Assembly: GCA_937925855.1 (NCBI GenBank) | Contig: CALAMO010000030.1 | Location: forward strand, 18,084-82,083 | Source: an uncultured Thiotrichaceae bacterium | GTDB lineage: Bacteria > Pseudomonadota > Gammaproteobacteria > Thiotrichales > Thiotrichaceae | Direction of reading: 5' to 3' | Length of the DNA: 64,000 bases | In this document: piece by piece, positions 1-7,877 of the stretch | Layout: each line of letters begins with the position of its first letter | Position numbering within the stretch: the first letter of the stretch is position 1 | Translations under genes and position numbers: made by a program | Notes under the pieces: model-generated | Database searches by the model: none | What the model saw: the letters and a program-made list of their open reading frames with translations, nothing else | What the model was told of the DNA's origin: nothing

Positions 1-1
1 C

Positions 2-1036
2 AATGCTGGTCAACTGTGGGCGGCCTGCCTGGCAGGCGTCAGGCAGCAGACCGTTCAGGCCGGACGCTATCTCGTCATTGATTCCCATTCTGAGGATCGA
101 ACTGCCGAGCAGGCCGTCGCCGCTGGAATGGATGTTTATGTCATCGACCCGCAGCAGTTTAATCATGGCGGTACTCGCCAGCTGGCGGTGGAGCTGTGTC
201 CCGATGCGACCTTCATCGTCTATCTGACGCAGGACGCTATTTTAGAGCAGCCAGATTCACTTGAGCAGCTGCTAGCGCATTTTGCCGATGAGCGTTTAGC
301 GATGGCCTATGGGCGTCATATCCCACACAAACAGGCCAGTTTGATCGAGTCGCATGCCCGCGCTTTTACCTATCCGGCACAGTCGGCGCAGCGCACGCGC
401 AGTGATTTTAAAGCTTTGGGCTTTCGAGCGGCCTTTTCCTCGGATGTTTATGCCTGCTATCGGGTGGCAGCATTGCGCAGTGTTGGTGGTTTTCCGCAGA
501 ATGTGATTGTGAGTGAGGACAGTTATGTCAGCGCCTGCCTGTTGATGGCGGGTTGGACGACCGTATATTCTGCGCAGAGCCGGGTTCGTCATTCGCATCA
601 TTATTCGCTGAGTCAGGTATTTCAGCGCTATTTTGATGTCGGGGTGTTTCATGCCAGCGAGGCTGCCTTACTTCAGGGTATCGGCAAGCCAGATAAAGAA
701 GCCGGTGCCTACGTGCGCTCGCTAATTGCCTTTCTCAATGTGCGGCGCAAGCGCTTGTTGCCTTATGCCGCGCTGTTAACGCTGATTAAGCTGCTTGGGT
801 TTCGTTTGGGTAAAAAGCATGCTCAGCTGCCAGCCGGACTGTGTCGCCTGATTAGCGTACAAAAAGCCTATTGGAAGACAGCGGCGGCGGCGGAGTGTAA
901 GACCGGTTGGTTAGTGCCCGCCAGCCATGCGGTTAAGCAAACGGTGGCGCTACCTCACTTGCAAAACCGTTTGCTGTATAACCGCATGCAGCCTCGCAGT
1001 GAGGCTGCGGTGACGGATATTATTAGCACGGGTTGA
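2..1036 (+). CDS. Family 2 glycosyltransferase, 5' end missing
   Basis: The reading frame is open from the window edge, so the true start lies upstream. The first visible residues (NAGQLW, then LVIDSHSED, then FNHGGTR) are the nucleotide-sugar binding end of a GT-A fold of the rhamnosyltransferase-like GT2 type. The usual DxD is replaced by TQDA (residues about 76-79), as is common in this subgroup. SEDSYVS further on fits the acceptor/base region (ED motif). The C-terminal third is basic and partly hydrophobic. It probably adds a sugar to a cell-surface polysaccharide, which is inference. An internal ATG at 128 is not the start, because conserved motifs precede it. The gene stands about 110 bp before rplM and is not part of that operon. 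Confidence 0.85.
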   Translation, partial: NAGQLWAACLAGVRQQTVQAGRYLVIDSHSEDRTAEQAVAAGMDVYVIDPQQFNHGGTRQLAVELCPDATFIVYLTQDAILEQPDSLEQLLAHFADERLAMAYGRHIPHKQASLIESHARAFTYPAQSAQRTRSDFKALGFRAAFSSDVYACYRVAALRSVGGFPQNVIVSEDSYVSACLLMAGWTTVYSAQSRVRHSHHYSLSQVFQRYFDVGVFHASEAALLQGIGKPDKEAGAYVRSLIAFLNVRRKRLLPYAALLTLIKLLGFRLGKKHAQLPAGLCRLISVQKAYWKTAAAAECKTGWLVPASHAVKQTVALPHLQNRLLYNRMQPRSEAAVTDIISTG

Positions 1037-1074
1037 TTTTTTACAGATTTGGACTAACTTAGTTGAAACTGGCC

Positions 1075-1103
1075 TTGTCTCGGCAGGCGGATTCCCCTAC
1101 AAT
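1075..1103 (+). promoter_or_regulatory. Candidate sigma70 promoter of rplM-rpsI
   Basis: TTGTCT at 1075-1080 and TACAAT at 1098-1103 are separated by exactly 17 nt and lie 45 bp before the rplM start. This is a good sigma70 match at the right place for the ribosomal protein operon. Seen in sequence; activity is inferred. Confidence 0.6.
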
Positions 1104-1147
1104 GCGCGGTCTGATTTTTCCGATAATAACTCTCTTTGGAGACTGGA

Positions 1148-1591
1148 ATGAAAACATTCAGTGCAAAGCCGGCTGAGGTAAAACGTGACTGGTACGTCAT
1201 CGATGCTGAAGGTAAGGCGTTAGGCCGTCTGGCCACCGAAGTTGCCCGGCGTTTGCGTGGAAAGCATAAGCCGGAGTACACCCCACACGTTGATACTGGG
1301 GATTACATCGTGGTGATTAATGCTGGCAAAGTAGCCGTCAGCGGTAATAAAGCCAAAGATAAGATGTACTATAAACACACCGGCTACATCGGTAATTTGA
1401 AGTCATTCTCCTTCGAGAAGATGCAGGAGCGTGCGCCTGGTCGAGTTGTTGAGATGGCGGTTAAAGGTATGTTGCCAAGAGGCCCGCTGGGTCGTGCGAT
1501 GTATCGCAAGTTAAAAGTATATGCAGGCGCGGAGCATAATCATCATGCCCAACAGCCTCAGGTTCTGGAAATCCAGGGAAAAAAAGGTTGA
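1148..1591 (+). CDS. rplM: 50S ribosomal protein L13
   Basis: 147 residues, close to the usual 142-147. It has the family pattern throughout: KTFSAKP at the start, [16 protein letters not shown], a basic RLRGKHKP stretch, [27 protein letters not shown], and [13 protein letters not shown]13 is an early assembly protein of the large subunit. The start at 1148 is chosen because GGAG at 1138-1141 lies at good spacing; the in-frame TTG at 1136 would precede that site. It is followed after 9 bp by rpsI, the standard operon partner. Confidence 0.98.
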   Translation: MKTFSAKPAEVKRDWYVIDAEGKALGRLATEVARRLRGKHKPEYTPHVDTGDYIVVINAGKVAVSGNKAKDKMYYKHTGYIGNLKSFSFEKMQERAPGRVVEMAVKGMLPRGPLGRAMYRKLKVYAGAEHNHHAQQPQVLEIQGKKG

Positions 1592-1600
1592 TAAAAGATT

Positions 1601-1993
1601 ATGGCTGAATCTCAATATTATGGTACAGGTCGCCGCAAATCCTCTTCTGCTCGCGTTTTTATGCGCGCCGGCAGTGGTAGTATCACGGTAAACAAACTGC
1701 CGATCGAAAAGTTCTTTGGGCGTGAAACCGCGCGCATGATCGTGCGTCAGCCACTGGCAACTGTCGATATGGCCGAAAAGTTTGATTTCGATGTGACGGT
1801 CACGGGTGGTGGCATGAGCGGTCAGGCCGGAGCGATTCGTTTGGGTATCTCACGCGCACTGCTTCAATATGATGAGGGTATGCGTGGCTCCCTGAAGAAA
1901 GAAGGCTTCCTGACCCGTGATGCGCGTAAGGTGGAACGTAAGAAGGTTGGACTGCACAAGGCACGGCGTGCAACTCAGTTCTCCAAGCGTTAA
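1601..1993 (+). CDS. rpsI: 30S ribosomal protein S9
   Basis: 130 residues, the normal size. [15 protein letters not shown] at the N terminus, [19 protein letters not shown] in the middle, and the C-terminal tail ending in SKR, which reaches the P-site tRNA in the ribosome, all match the family. It is co-transcribed with rplM (9-bp gap) and followed by a strong terminator. Confidence 0.98.
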   Translation: MAESQYYGTGRRKSSSARVFMRAGSGSITVNKLPIEKFFGRETARMIVRQPLATVDMAEKFDFDVTVTGGGMSGQAGAIRLGISRALLQYDEGMRGSLKKEGFLTRDARKVERKKVGLHKARRATQFSKR

Positions 1994-2019
1994 AACGTTG
2001 TTACAAATTCATACCCGTT

Positions 2020-2047
2020 AAAGCCACGCTGTTTCAGTCGTGGCTTT
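2020..2047 (+). terminator. Rho-independent terminator of rplM-rpsI
   Basis: Perfect 9-bp stem, AAAGCCACG at 2020-2028 and CGTGGCTTT at 2039-2047, with a 10-nt loop, 27 bp after the rpsI stop. The 3' side runs into a T-rich stretch. Confidence 0.85.
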
Positions 2048-2096
2048 CTTGGTTTGTCGTATGCCGTTTGTTGTGTAGTAACGAGGACTCGCGATT

Positions 2097-3005
2097 ATGC
2101 TGAAAATATTCGCGTTGTTAGTGTTTGGGCTGACTGTGCCTGTGCAGTTGGCTGCTGAAGTAACGTTCTTTGGTCAGCTTAATGCTAACTACAGCAGAAT
2201 AGAGGCTAACGGCCTCAGGCAATCCCTGCTTGATGATCAGGGAACCCGTCTTGGAGTGTACTGGGCTAAATACTTGGATGCTAAGTTTGAGGCGCGCTAC
2301 CTGATTGAGGCCGCATCGGGGCTGGCAGCAGAAGATGAGCTGGTGAGTGAGCTTAGGCAGGCGTGGTTTGGGGTGCGCGGTGACTTCGGTGAATTTCGGT
2401 TGGGCAGGCACCTTAGCCCAGCCCGCATAGCACTTGATCCAGTAGATTTGTTTGCCGATCAGGCGGCAGATCAAAACGCAGTACTGGAATCTGAAGTGCG
2501 GCATGAAAAAAGTGTTGCTTATATCAATCGTTTTGACGGCATCGGTTACGCCGTAGTGCTGTCTGCGAATGATGATGATAATAATCGCATTTCACAAGAC
2601 GTGCTGGTTAACTATAAAACGGAACTGCTGTATGTGGCGGCAGCTTATCTGCGTGGGCATGATCGGCGTCGCACCCTTCGGCTGGGTGGCCACTATCAAT
2701 TCCCGGCAGGGTTTCACCTGGGCATGGCGTTTGAGCAGCTGGATGATAAGCGCGGCAACAGCGGGCATGAGGCGTATTTGTTAAATGCCGGCTATCAGTT
2801 AGAGCGCACCCAGTTTAAAATTCAGGCAGGGCGCAATGAAGCTGATGCCGGTGGCTATGCTGAAACGCTGCTGGGTCTTGGGCTGGATCACTCGCTGAGC
2901 CCTACGGTTAAGCTGCAGGCTCAATATTCTGTGAATAAACACCGTGACCACAGCGCGGCAGATCGTGAGCGTGTCTTGTCTCTGGGCTTATCTGTTAAGT
3001 TTTGA
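2097..3005 (+). CDS. Gram-negative porin family outer-membrane protein
   Basis: 302 residues with a signal peptide of about 20 residues ending VQLAA, then EVTFFGQLNANY, the typical first strand of an OmpC/PhoE-type general porin. Amphipathic strands continue (FGEFRLGRHLSP, AYINRFDGIGYAVVLSAN, YLLNAGYQL), and the protein ends in a C-terminal phenylalanine (SLGLSVKF), the outer-membrane insertion signal. DPVDLFADQ is likely part of the constriction loop. The protein is somewhat shorter than the common 330-380 residues. The substrate cannot be told. It is monocistronic after the rpsI terminator. Confidence 0.85.
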   Translation: MLKIFALLVFGLTVPVQLAAEVTFFGQLNANYSRIEANGLRQSLLDDQGTRLGVYWAKYLDAKFEARYLIEAASGLAAEDELVSELRQAWFGVRGDFGEFRLGRHLSPARIALDPVDLFADQAADQNAVLESEVRHEKSVAYINRFDGIGYAVVLSANDDDNNRISQDVLVNYKTELLYVAAAYLRGHDRRRTLRLGGHYQFPAGFHLGMAFEQLDDKRGNSGHEAYLLNAGYQLERTQFKIQAGRNEADAGGYAETLLGLGLDHSLSPTVKLQAQYSVNKHRDHSAADRERVLSLGLSVKF

Positions 3006-3161
3006 AGCTCCGCCCTGTGGCAGCCTGATTTGCAGCCAGATGGTACGCAAAAATCTCTCCTCCTATTGCGTCGGTAATATAGAGCTGTCCTAGGCTTGTC
3101 TTTATACTGAGCGCCATTGTACGCCATAGCTGTTGGTGTACCTCACGTTGAGGGAAAGAAA

Positions 3162-3575
3162 ATGTTTGGTCCAATTGAAATACCGTTTGGGTGTTCTATG
3201 CTGTTTAATGTGGTCGACCTGAAGGAAGGCGTTACGCTTGAAGACGTTGAGCTGCTGCTCGGCGAAATGTGTAATGTGGTGAAGAATAATTACGGTGATG
3301 AGAGCGGTGGCTTTATTGGCGGGCAGGTGTACCGCAATGCCGGATTTATTTCCGCTGAAGGGAGTGTGCAGCCCACGGGGGCTGCGGCTACTCAAAATGG
3401 GGCGGCGAATATGGGAGATATTGCGATTATTACCTACTGGAAGTCGTTTGATCAGCATGAGCAATCCCATGCGGACGCGGCGTTTAAAGAAAAGTTTGAT
3501 CAACTCGCAGCGTACTGTAATACCACCTTTGAAGTGGGCTATGAGATGCTCTGGCAGGGGTTGGCTGAAGAATAA
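3162..3575 (+). CDS. Conserved protein of unknown function
   Basis: 137 residues, soluble, acidic, no signal peptide. I do not recognise a named family with certainty. The layout, a beta strand MLFNVVDLKEGVT, a helix with LEDVELLLGEMCNVVKNNY, GGFIGGQVYRN, then IAIITYWKSFDQHEQSHAD, resembles dimeric alpha-beta barrel proteins (ABM/EthD-like), in which W and H lie in the second half. That is inference from pattern only. Start 3162 is chosen for GAGGG at 3150-3154; an upstream in-frame start at 3117 has no such site. It stands alone between the porin and sodB. Confidence 0.6.
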   Translation: MFGPIEIPFGCSMLFNVVDLKEGVTLEDVELLLGEMCNVVKNNYGDESGGFIGGQVYRNAGFISAEGSVQPTGAAATQNGAANMGDIAIITYWKSFDQHEQSHADAAFKEKFDQLAAYCNTTFEVGYEMLWQGLAEE

Positions 3576-3712
3576 ACAGTGGATAAGGAGGTGGTAGGCC
3601 CAATGCTGGGCTTGAAAAAACGTATCACCGGCCTTAGTTATTGCATGTCGGTGGCTAAATAGCCTATCGTAGTTTTTTTATTTTTTAAGACGGATTCACT
3701 GGGAGATACCTC

Positions 3713-4294
3713 ATGGCTCATACTTTACCTGCACTGCCTTACGCAAAAGACGCGCTGGCTCCTCATATTTCACCTGAGACTTTTGATTATCACTATGAAA
3801 AGCATCACGCGGCCTATGTGACTAATCTGAACAAGCTTATTCCTGATACCCAGTATGCTGATATGGGGCTGGAAGACATCATCACATCGTCTGAGGGTGG
3901 GGTTTACAATAACGCCGCGCAGGTTTGGAACCACACGTTTTTCTGGAACTGTATGTCGCCGAACGGAGGCGGTGAACCAGCGGGCGCACTGGCGGATGCG
4001 ATCAATGCGAAATGGGGTTCCTTCGCTGACTTTAAAGCGGCTTTCCAGGCTTCTGCCGTGGGTAACTTTGGCTCTGGCTGGACCTGGCTGGTGAAGAAAG
4101 CGGACGGCTCGGTGGATATTGTTAACATGGGGCCAGCGGGCACACCGCTGACGACTGACGATAAGCCTCTGCTGTGTATCGATGTCTGGGAACATGCCTA
4201 CTATATTGATTATCGTAATGCGCGCCCTAAATTTGTGGAAACCTTCCTCAACAGCTTGGCAAACTGGGACTTCGCAGCTGAAAATTTTGCCTGA
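3713..4294 (+). CDS. sodB: Iron superoxide dismutase
   Basis: 193 residues, the typical length of cytoplasmic FeSOD. It dismutes superoxide to peroxide and oxygen. The four metal ligands are present at family positions: His27 (DYHYEKHH), His74 (VWNHTFFW), Asp157 and His161 (DVWEHAYYIDYRN). FFWNCMSP and FGSGWTWLV match Fe- rather than Mn-type enzymes. GGGAG at 3701-3705 gives the start, and a terminator follows directly. It is monocistronic. Confidence 0.97.
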   Translation: MAHTLPALPYAKDALAPHISPETFDYHYEKHHAAYVTNLNKLIPDTQYADMGLEDIITSSEGGVYNNAAQVWNHTFFWNCMSPNGGGEPAGALADAINAKWGSFADFKAAFQASAVGNFGSGWTWLVKKADGSVDIVNMGPAGTPLTTDDKPLLCIDVWEHAYYIDYRNARPKFVETFLNSLANWDFAAENFA

Positions 4295-4330
4295 TTTATT
4301 GGCTGTCGCCTGAATAGATCTTAGGTGATG

Positions 4331-4358
4331 AAAAAACCGGGTTATACCCGGTTTTTTT
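4331..4358 (+). terminator. Rho-independent terminator after sodB
   Basis: The stem of AAAAAACCGGGT and ACCCGGTTTTTT with a 3-nt loop ends in seven Ts, 37 bp after the sodB stop. The A-rich 5' side means it can also stop the leftward transcript of the WYL regulator. Confidence 0.92.
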
Positions 4359-4442
4359 GTGCCTGGCTGTACCGTGAATGTCCTTTTTAGCTAGCGCTTA
4401 GGTGAAAATGCCAGTAGACGGCGTGATGCCAAGCGGTCACTA

Positions 4443-5156
4443 TTATTCCTGCGCGAAGGGTGTTTCGGCCGTAGGCTGGCAGGCTGATTCCTGCGCTCTG
4501 TAAGCCGTTAGGTTCTTACCTGGTTCATCCTCGAACGTGTCAGCGCAGGCGTGCACTGTGCGGATTCTATCCAGCCTGAAATGGCGGAAGTCTGCGCGTT
4601 TTTCACACCAGCCTACTAGCAGCCACGCCGGATTGGCAAAAATTAGGGCCAGTGGCCTGAGCTGGCGTGTCGTGCTTTGTTTGCCGTCGTGGTAGTCAAT
4701 GTGGATTTTGCGCCGCCGTCGGATGTATTCGCGCAGGTCAGAAAAGCTGACTGTCCACGGGCGTTTGGGGCTTGCATCGGTTGAGTAGGTGGTGATTTGG
4801 CGGATTTCATACTGAAGGTTGGCAGGTAGAACGGCCTGTATTTTTGCAAAGGCTGCGCTGGCCTTGGCAGAAAATTCTTCATCGCTCCATTGTTGTACCA
4901 TGCTAATGCCCAGTCCAATGGCCTCCAGTTCGTCGGCGTCAAAGGTAATGGGCGGCAGATAATATTGTTTGTTGACTACATAACCCACTCCTGCTGCACC
5001 GCTAATGGGTGCGCCGGAATCAATTAAATCCTGAATATCGCGGTAGACCGTGCGTGTGCAAATATCAAACTCTTCGGCAATACGGCGGGCGGTAACGGCA
5101 CGGCGTCTGCTTCTGAGAAAGTGAACCAGTTTGATAAGTCGGTCAGCGCGGCGCAT
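4443..5156 (-). CDS. YafY-family (HTH-WYL) transcriptional regulator
   Basis: 237 residues. An N-terminal winged helix (RADRLIKLVHFLRSRRRAVTARRIAEEFDICTRTVYRDIQDL, residues 3-45) of the HTH_11 type is followed by GAPISGAAGVGYVV. A WYL domain follows, with IDYHDGKQSTTRQLRPLALIFANPAWLLVGWCEKRADFRHFRLDRI at about 151-196. WYL domains sense small ligands and oligomerise. The gene is divergent from a RidA-family gene, with a near-perfect palindrome between them, so it likely represses both. The ligand is unknown. Confidence 0.88.
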   Translation of the reverse strand: MRRADRLIKLVHFLRSRRRAVTARRIAEEFDICTRTVYRDIQDLIDSGAPISGAAGVGYVVNKQYYLPPITFDADELEAIGLGISMVQQWSDEEFSAKASAAFAKIQAVLPANLQYEIRQITTYSTDASPKRPWTVSFSDLREYIRRRRKIHIDYHDGKQSTTRQLRPLALIFANPAWLLVGWCEKRADFRHFRLDRIRTVHACADTFEDEPGKNLTAYRAQESACQPTAETPFAQE

Positions 5157-5172
5157 ATCTTCTCCTACTGTG

Positions 5173-5230
5173 TACTGTCATCATATTTTCGTATTTTACG
5201 GACATTCTACTGACATCATGCTGTCAGTAG
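5173..5230. promoter_or_regulatory. Operator region between WYL regulator and RidA gene
   Basis: CTACTGACA at 5207-5215 and TGTCAGTAG at 5222-5230 are a perfect 9-bp inverted repeat with a 6-nt spacer; the central CATG extends the symmetry. A second, related half-site TACTGTCATCAT lies at 5173-5184, compared with TACTGACATCAT at 5208-5219. The arrangement lies in the 121-bp gap between the divergent genes. It is the natural binding site for the adjacent regulator (inference). Confidence 0.6.
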
Positions 5231-5277
5231 TGAGTTGTTATGCTGAATCGGTGTTTTAATTGATGAGGATATGAGTG

Positions 5278-5673
5278 ATGCAAAGAACACCGATTAATCC
5301 CTGGCCTTGGTCACTGGCAGTTGGCTATAACCAAGCTGAAGTACTTGAGGCAGTTAAGCGACAGTTAGTCTGTGCGGGTCAGACTGCTGTCGATGAAGCG
5401 GGTCAGCCGCAATACCCTGGCGATATGCGTCGTCAGATTGCATTAACGCTGGATAACCTTGAGGTGGTGTTGAACGCTGCGGGGTTTGGTTTGGCACATG
5501 TGACGCGGTTACAAGTTTATACCACGGATGTGGATGAGGCGATGCGACACTTCGATTTGCTGGGTATGCGTTTTGGAGCCGCGCAGGTCGCGCCTCCGAT
5601 GACGTTGTTGGGGGTAAGTCGATTGGCTTTGCCTGAACTGATGTTTGAGATAGAGGCCACGGCGGCAGATTAG
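5278..5673 (+). CDS. RidA family (YjgF/YER057c/UK114) protein
   Basis: 131 residues. The fold is recognisable from VCAGQTAVDEAGQPQYPGDMRRQIALTLDNLEVVLNAAGFGLAHVTRLQVYTTDVDEAM and the C-terminal PPMTLLGVSRLALPELMFEIEATA. RidA itself deaminates reactive enamines and imines. Here the usual catalytic Arg region (R105 in RidA) reads VSRLALPELMFEIEA; R is absent at the expected place before LP, so it may belong to a non-RidA subgroup. The start at 5278 follows GAGG at 5265-5268; GTG at 5275 is possible. It is divergent from a WYL regulator. Confidence 0.8.
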   Translation: MQRTPINPWPWSLAVGYNQAEVLEAVKRQLVCAGQTAVDEAGQPQYPGDMRRQIALTLDNLEVVLNAAGFGLAHVTRLQVYTTDVDEAMRHFDLLGMRFGAAQVAPPMTLLGVSRLALPELMFEIEATAAD

Positions 5674-5681
5674 TACATCTT

Positions 5682-5798
5682 TTATTGGCTGTTATCACCC
5701 AGCAAATAGCGCGGCCCACTGCCGAGTGTGGCTGCGCTGTCATCTGGGTTATATAATTTGCAGCGTTGCAATGACAGACAGCCGCAGCCAATACAGCC
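5682..5798 (-). pseudogene. Relict of the soxR 3' end (iron-sulphur tail)
   Basis: Read leftward, this frame gives GCIGCGCLSLQRC, then KLYNPDD and GSGPRYLLGD, then a stop. That is the C-terminal tail of SoxR, whose four cysteines in C-x2-C-x-C-x5-C bind the [2Fe-2S] cluster; all four are kept. The codon directly before the fragment is TAG. The 140 bp further upstream show no MerR-type helix-turn-helix and run into the next gene. So only about 38 codons remain of a roughly 150-residue regulator. It could still be expressed as a small cysteine peptide, but I see no start codon or ribosome site for that. Confidence 0.6.
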
Positions 5799-5938
5799 CT
5801 ATTTCTTGGTGCACGGGGTGGAATTTGAGGTGGTGGAGTATTGAAGTGGTGCCCCGTTTATGCCGTTACTCAACAGTGAACAGGCGTTATGAGATAGGGT
5901 TATAATGAGTTTTTCACTCGCAGAGTCATTAATTACCA

Positions 5939-6667
5939 ATGAGACGAATCCGTACAACGCTACGTTTGTGCTTACTGCTGCTGCATGTCTTACTGGGTAT
6001 AGTGCTGGCCTCAGGCAGAGCGCTGCTCAGCCCTGAACGCTGGCAGAGCATCGTGCAATGGTGGCTGCGCAGTATTATTTATATTTTAGGTGGCCGAGTC
6101 AGCATCAGCGGAAACCCTCCAGTGTCAGGGGCGCTGCTGGTCGCCAATCATGTGGCATGGTTGGATATTCCCCTGCTGGGCGGCTATTCGCCGATTCGCT
6201 TTCTGGCTAAGCAGGAAATCGCAAGCTGGCCGGTGATTGGCTGGTTGGCGAACTGTGGTGGCACGCTTTATATTAAGCGTGGCAAAGCGGGCGCAGCCCA
6301 GCAAGCCGCTGATCGGATAAGTGCCAGTCTGTGTAATCGGGATTTAGTGCTGGTGTTCCCTGAGGCGACAACCACGGATGGGCGTGATGTGCGGCCTTTC
6401 CATGCCCGGCTATTTTCCAGCGCAATAGCGGCGGATGTGCCTGTACAGCCGATTGCTGTGCGCTATCGGAATCAGCGGGGCGAGCGCTGTACGCGCGTGC
6501 CCTATGTGGATGAGATGAGTCTGTTGGAAAATTTATTGGGGTTTTTGGGGGAGAAACGCCTGGATATGGAAATTCACTATCTGGAGCCACTGAATGTGAC
6601 GCAGTATGGCCGCGATGCCTTGGCGAGTATGGCAGAAGAACGGATTCGTAGCGTAGTATTACGCTAA
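5939..6667 (+). CDS. 1-acyl-sn-glycerol-3-phosphate acyltransferase family protein
   Basis: 242 residues. An N-terminal membrane segment (residues about 8-26) is followed by the PlsC motifs: NHVAWLD (HX4D, acyl transfer) at about 69-75, GGTLYIKRGK (glycerolphosphate binding), and VFPEATTTDG (motif III). The likely role is acylation of lysophosphatidic acid or a related lyso-lipid at the inner membrane. No clear ribosome site is seen before the ATG. A different-frame ATG at 5905 opens only 43 codons and is not preferred. Confidence 0.85.
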   Translation: MRRIRTTLRLCLLLLHVLLGIVLASGRALLSPERWQSIVQWWLRSIIYILGGRVSISGNPPVSGALLVANHVAWLDIPLLGGYSPIRFLAKQEIASWPVIGWLANCGGTLYIKRGKAGAAQQAADRISASLCNRDLVLVFPEATTTDGRDVRPFHARLFSSAIAADVPVQPIAVRYRNQRGERCTRVPYVDEMSLLENLLGFLGEKRLDMEIHYLEPLNVTQYGRDALASMAEERIRSVVLR

Positions 6668-6801
6668 GTGCGTGGACCATGATTTCAGAGTAGGTTTGGA
6701 CCTGCTAAGCGGAGTCATTGAATTGTCATTTTAGGGATATTCCATTTGGGTGGGGCTTGCGTTAGGGTAGTGTTATTGATGTGCCGTGCCGGGAGAAAAA
6801 G

Positions 6802-7845
6802 ATGAATACTACGTCAGTGAATCGTCGCAGGTTTGTTTTGCTGCGCTGTGCTCGCTGCTTATTAGTGCTCTCGGCCTTGCTATTGAGTCATCAGCTGTAT
6901 GCGGCCGAACGTGGTAAGGTGGTAGGAGGTATGCCACACGCCACGCCGGATTGGTTTAAAGAAAGTTTTCTTGAAATTCAGGATGATGTTGACGAAGCAA
7001 CGTCTGAGGGGCGGCACGTCATGCTGTTTTTTCAGCTCAATGACTGCCCTTATTGTACGCGCATGCTCAGTGAATCCTTTGAAACCGATCCCACCCAAGC
7101 TTATATCCAACAGCATTTTGATGTCATCGCAGTCAATGTTCGGGGCGATCGGGAAATTGTATTTAACGAGTCGCTGACCCTAGCGGAGAAAACCCTAGCG
7201 GAGCACCTGAAAGTGCGAGCGACGCCGGCGATTATCTTTCTTGACGCGGAAAATAAGGCGGTGGTGCGCGTCGATGGCTACCGTGCGCCGCAACGCTTCC
7301 AGCACGTACTTAACTATGTCAGCAGTCAAGCTTACAAAAAGTACACGTTGCGCGAGCATCTGGATCAGCACCTAGCGCGTAATGTGTATCAACTGCGGGA
7401 TAATCCGCTATTTACGGCGACGACTGACCTGTCAGCAGTTACCGGGCCGCTGATGGTGGTGTTTGAAGACGGTAGCTGCTATGACTGTGCTGAGTTTCAC
7501 GATAAGCTGCTGGCGCATGAAGACGTGCAGGCTGAGCTTAAGCCTTATGAGGTGGTGCGCCTGAATACGGATGATGCGACTGAAATCATCGACCCAGCGG
7601 GCAATAAAACAACCGCGAAGGCTATGGCGGACGCGCTGCAAATGACCTATCGGCCCGGCGTGGCGATTTATGCGGACGGTCAGCTGCGACGGCGCAGTGA
7701 TAGCCTATTGTATAGCTACCATTTTAAAGAAGGTTTACGCTATATCGCCGGTGGGCATTATCAGCAGGAAGACTATCGCAGCTTCGCGCAGCGGCGGCGG
7801 GAAGAACTGCTTGCTGCGGGCGTAACCATTAATTTATCTGAATAA
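6802..7845 (+). CDS. Exported protein with two thioredoxin-like domains
   Basis: 347 residues with a signal peptide ending near LYA-AE. The first thioredoxin-fold domain has the redox motif CPYC in LNDCPYCTRM, and the cis-Pro loop VRATPAIIFL. A second, more diverged domain follows with FEDGSCYDCAEFH (C-x2-C) and the cis-Pro loop MTYRPGVAIY. This resembles SoxW/thioredoxin_2-type periplasmic proteins. It sits 32 bp before dsbD, so it is probably a DsbD-reduced periplasmic thiol reductant (inference). GGGAG at 6791-6795 supports the ATG at 6802; the upstream GTG at 6781 is less likely. Confidence 0.85.
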   Translation: MNTTSVNRRRFVLLRCARCLLVLSALLLSHQLYAAERGKVVGGMPHATPDWFKESFLEIQDDVDEATSEGRHVMLFFQLNDCPYCTRMLSESFETDPTQAYIQQHFDVIAVNVRGDREIVFNESLTLAEKTLAEHLKVRATPAIIFLDAENKAVVRVDGYRAPQRFQHVLNYVSSQAYKKYTLREHLDQHLARNVYQLRDNPLFTATTDLSAVTGPLMVVFEDGSCYDCAEFHDKLLAHEDVQAELKPYEVVRLNTDDATEIIDPAGNKTTAKAMADALQMTYRPGVAIYADGQLRRRSDSLLYSYHFKEGLRYIAGGHYQQEDYRSFAQRRREELLAAGVTINLSE

Positions 7846-7877
7846 TACGACTAGAATAACAATACTACGGAATCATA

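Noticed and set aside
5905..6036. Alternative 43-codon frame starting at ATG 5905
   Set aside because: Overlaps the acyltransferase in another frame and has no recognisable features.
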